A stretch of DNA of 64,000 nt from Callaeas wilsoni. Its lineage: Eukaryota; Chordata; Aves; Passeriformes; Callaeidae. Under the pieces are notes generated by a model that ran no database searches, had not been told where the DNA came from, and saw nothing but the letters and a program-made list of their open reading frames with translations. Below, one piece after another: positions 61,250 through 64,000 of this stretch (position 1 is its first letter; each line of letters opens with the position of its first letter). The DNA lies in contig VWPU01009673.1 in the NCBI GenBank assembly GCA_013398955.1, positions 89,186 to 153,185 of the forward strand, written 5' to 3'. A program made the position numbers and the translations under genes.

Positions 61250-61629
61250 TGTCACTGCTAAAAAGTTGTTAGCAGGGAAACCTTCTAACTTTCCCAGAGT
61301 TTGTGTGAGAATTTTCTCTTTCTCTCTATTCCCAGGCTAAAATATTATAAACAATCTTTGGAGTTTTCTAAAACCAATTAAGCTCTGTGCACCTGCATTT
61401 GCTACATTCTTGTGTAGGTAAACACTGTGATATAGGTGACATCAGAATTAACCAATGAACTTGGCAGATGGTGGACCAGAGGTCCAATAGAGTTTTGACA
61501 CTGTTGTAAACTTCAAGTAAGCTAAAAGATATAAGCTGCTTTGTAGAATAATTAAAAAAACCCTCTACATCGCTTTGTTCTACCTGGACACTGGACTCCG
61601 TGTCATTACTCTGGGACATCACCGTGACA
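61250..61629 (+). mobile_element. Solo LTR, class II type, with perfect 6-bp target duplication
   Basis: 380 bp bounded by TGTCAC and GTGACA, a perfect 6-base inverted pair. It is flanked on both sides by TAGTAG (61244-61249 and 61630-61635). A six-base duplication indicates a class II (ERVK-like) element. Internally there is AAAGATATAAGCTGC (TATA-like), an A-rich polyadenylation region (AATAATTAAAAAAAC), and a CTCTACATCGCTTTGTTC block near the U5 start. It sits in the otherwise repeat-poor right part of the window. Confidence 0.88.
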
Positions 61630-61635
61630 TAGTAG

Positions 61636-64000
61636 CATCTAGATAGCACTTCTCTCACACAGATGTGGAATGAAAGGTCTAAAACTTAGTCAGACCCTCT
61701 GAGCTAAACACTGTGGACCTACTGAGATCGGAAGAAATATAAATCTGAATTTGAGTCTCTTTAGATCCTCTATCACCTCTGCATTGATCAATTTTTTTTC
61801 CAAAGCAGAAGTTTAGGTTTTATATTCCACCTCATTTGACTTGCAGCCCTGCAAACTCTCCACTCACCCGTTAGCCACAGCCAAAGAGTAGCTTAGGTAT
61901 ATATCTGTGATATCCCTGCTGTAGAGCACTTCGGAGACGATCGCTGTGTTTCTAAGTGATAGCTCAGTGAAATCATAAATTAATGCAAAGGATGGCTCTG
62001 TTATCACTGCTAATCAGGTGAAAAATAACTCAGAAAAACTTCATTTAATGCATCCTGGAGAAATCTATCTCTAAAGCCAACAGCTTTTATAAATCTCTAA
62101 CTGCTTCTAGAAGCAAGTTTAATGCATACAAATATTTTTCTTTTAATAAACATGTGCTTTTCATATTGAAGGTTTTGAGCTTTGCTGTGGGTTCAAGGGT
62201 TCTTCATCTTCTAAACTATATTACTTTTAAAAATTATTACAAAACTAAACAAACAGGCTTCTGTCATGGTTAGGATATGTTCTTACTTGAATAAATTGTC
62301 TCCCTGGTAAGTAACTCCATGTTGAGCCCTCAGTTTCTCAAGCTTTTCAAAGGAATGCCTTATAACTTCTGACATTTAGGACCATTTTTTTTTAAAACCT
62401 TCAAGACGCCTTCTCCATTTTCATTCTCTTATTTTGCTGTCACATACTGACTTTATTTAGGAGACTTAATGAGTTTCAGAGACTTCCTCACAGCTTTCAC
62501 TGCTAGGAAGAATAGCATGCTAAAGGCTGCTGCCTTTTCTGTAGCTACTTGGAGGCGCCTAAAATAAAAGCACATTGAAAATGCAGTATTTTTTGGCAAT
62601 GGTTTGTGACATCTTTGTTATGCCAGTAGTGGCCAGGTCAAGTAATCCTGAATATTGGCATAGGAGACATTTATATCTCAATCTGCCTCCTGAATTTCAT
62701 GGTGAGGGAGCAGAGATGGAAATATTAACATGAAATTTTTGCATATTCTCTTTTTATTGTTTCATAATTGACATGAATTTTAGAAAAATGACCACAATTT
62801 ATGGCTGTCTGTAGCTGGGGAAGTCTTCTTTCCTCCCTGAAGGTTTCAATGTCTTCATCTAGGCATGTTGCTTGTTGTACTGAGCAAAACTTAATTTTAA
62901 TAAACCCATAGCAGTAAATATTTTGAGGCATCACTTCTAATTGTTTTACAATGGCAAGTATAGGTCAGAGCTAGCAGGGAAGCCTGCTAAGTCAACCAAG
63001 GTAATAAACTGAAAATGAATCATCAACTAATTTTCATGACTGACAATTCCTCTCTGAATTAGAGAAGAGAGCAGAATAGCTTGAGAGGAGTTATGGAAAA
63101 ATACCAGTTTGATTTATGGACAGTAAGTTTGCTGTGGACTGTATATGAACAGGGATTAAATAAAAGCTACTACTTCTTGTTTGAAGTGAATCTTTAATGC
63201 CACAGTAAACCTTGAAGAGAAAATACAATTAAACATTATTCTTCCCACTACAAAAGAACTGGGGGTAGAAATGTATGATCAGTCAAAGAAAATGGATTCA
63301 GAAGTGGCACTCTTGTCCTATTTTCTTCTTGTGTAAAGATTTATTTTTGTCCTTGTTGAATTCAAACAGATGCAGAGAGAATGAACCAGGCTGACTTTGT
63401 AAGGTTAACACAGCAAAAACCCTTAATTACTTATGAAGATGACGATGATGCCAAAATATTAGGCCTACAAAAAGGAGGGAATTTCATGAGGTGACTATAT
63501 GTCTAGTAGTCAATATTGAGCTGAGGTTCACATGTTCAGTCCCCTTCTCTTAGGATGTAAAACTCCAAGGCATGAAGCAATAAAAACCCAAATCCAAATC
63601 CTAAAACAACAGATGACAAAGTTTCCATATCTGTCTTTCAAACTTATGGCCAATTTTATGACAGTAATTTCTGATTCTGTAGCTATAATCACCCTTCCAC
63701 CCCCCCCAGCATTTATTCTGATGTAAAATATCTTAACTCTCTTAATTTTACTGGAGAGAGAATAATTTTCTCTGAATGAGAGCCAGTGGATAGTGACAAT
63801 GCTCTTGGGAAATATCTGAAAAGGATGCTTACAGAGGAGGGGTACAAAGCCTTGATTCAATTGGGTTATCTTTTAGCTGTTTAAGATTATTTAAATAATT
63901 AATATGGTTGTATAATTGATACAGAATTCTAGGTATGCATTTGAAAAACTTTTTTCTCCCTACCAATATTTTCCTTTCTGTAGAGTAAGGCCTGGCGCTC
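61636..64000. other. Intergenic unique DNA at the right edge
   Basis: No gene or transposon is recognised. 61960-62130 has a possibly conserved, homeobox-site-rich texture (see findings). A short C-run occurs at 63698-63707. Open frames (63528-63860 reverse, 110 codons; 62725-62934 reverse) lack family features. Confidence 0.5.

Overview
The window is vertebrate, almost certainly avian, nuclear DNA. Coding sequence is sparse, introns carry consensus GT/AG sites, and the interspersed repeats are CR1 LINE tails plus avian-type LTRs. One solo LTR (34976-35564) resembles an ERVL-type family that I recall as abundant in songbirds, so a passerine or other neoavian bird is more likely than a chicken-like bird. 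That narrower placement is inference.

The only protein-coding gene I can support is the 3' end of SLC7A11 (xCT, the cystine/glutamate antiporter light chain) on the + strand. Three consecutive coding exons (2690-2839, 4563-4740, 9667-9734) join in frame to give the last 131 residues: transmembrane segments about 10 to 12 and the short cytosolic tail. Positions 1-2689 are the upstream intron. The 3' UTR starts at 9735 and its end cannot be fixed by reading. In human and other vertebrates the DNA downstream of SLC7A11 is a large gene-poor interval toward PCDH18. The rest of this window (about 12.3-64 kb) fits that: no further convincing gene, only repeats and AT-rich unique DNA, parts of which look like conserved regulatory sequence.

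Mobile DNA is concentrated between 19.7 and 43.2 kb. The largest element is a class II (betaretrovirus-like) endogenous retrovirus at 23370-28067. It has two LTRs, a perfect 6-bp target duplication (CATTTC), a lysine-tRNA-type primer binding site, a broken gag start, an integrase tail and a polypurine tract. The middle 2.7 kb matches no retroviral gene I recognise, and env is absent. Solo LTRs lie at 30145-30844, 34976-35564, 35951-36508 (reverse) and 61250-61629, most with recognisable target duplications. CR1 pieces lie at 19690, 20734, 29776, 30850, 38876 and 42205. A nearly perfect 74-bp tandem triplication (42964-43186) follows the longest CR1 piece, and a (CATGG)n array sits at 29961-30030.

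I found no RNA gene, CRISPR array or new multi-gene system. The observations most worth a second look are the gag-to-integrase composite retroelement with its unexplained centre, the 74-bp tandem array, a 60-bp exon-like segment at 43654, and several enhancer-like stretches in the gene desert.
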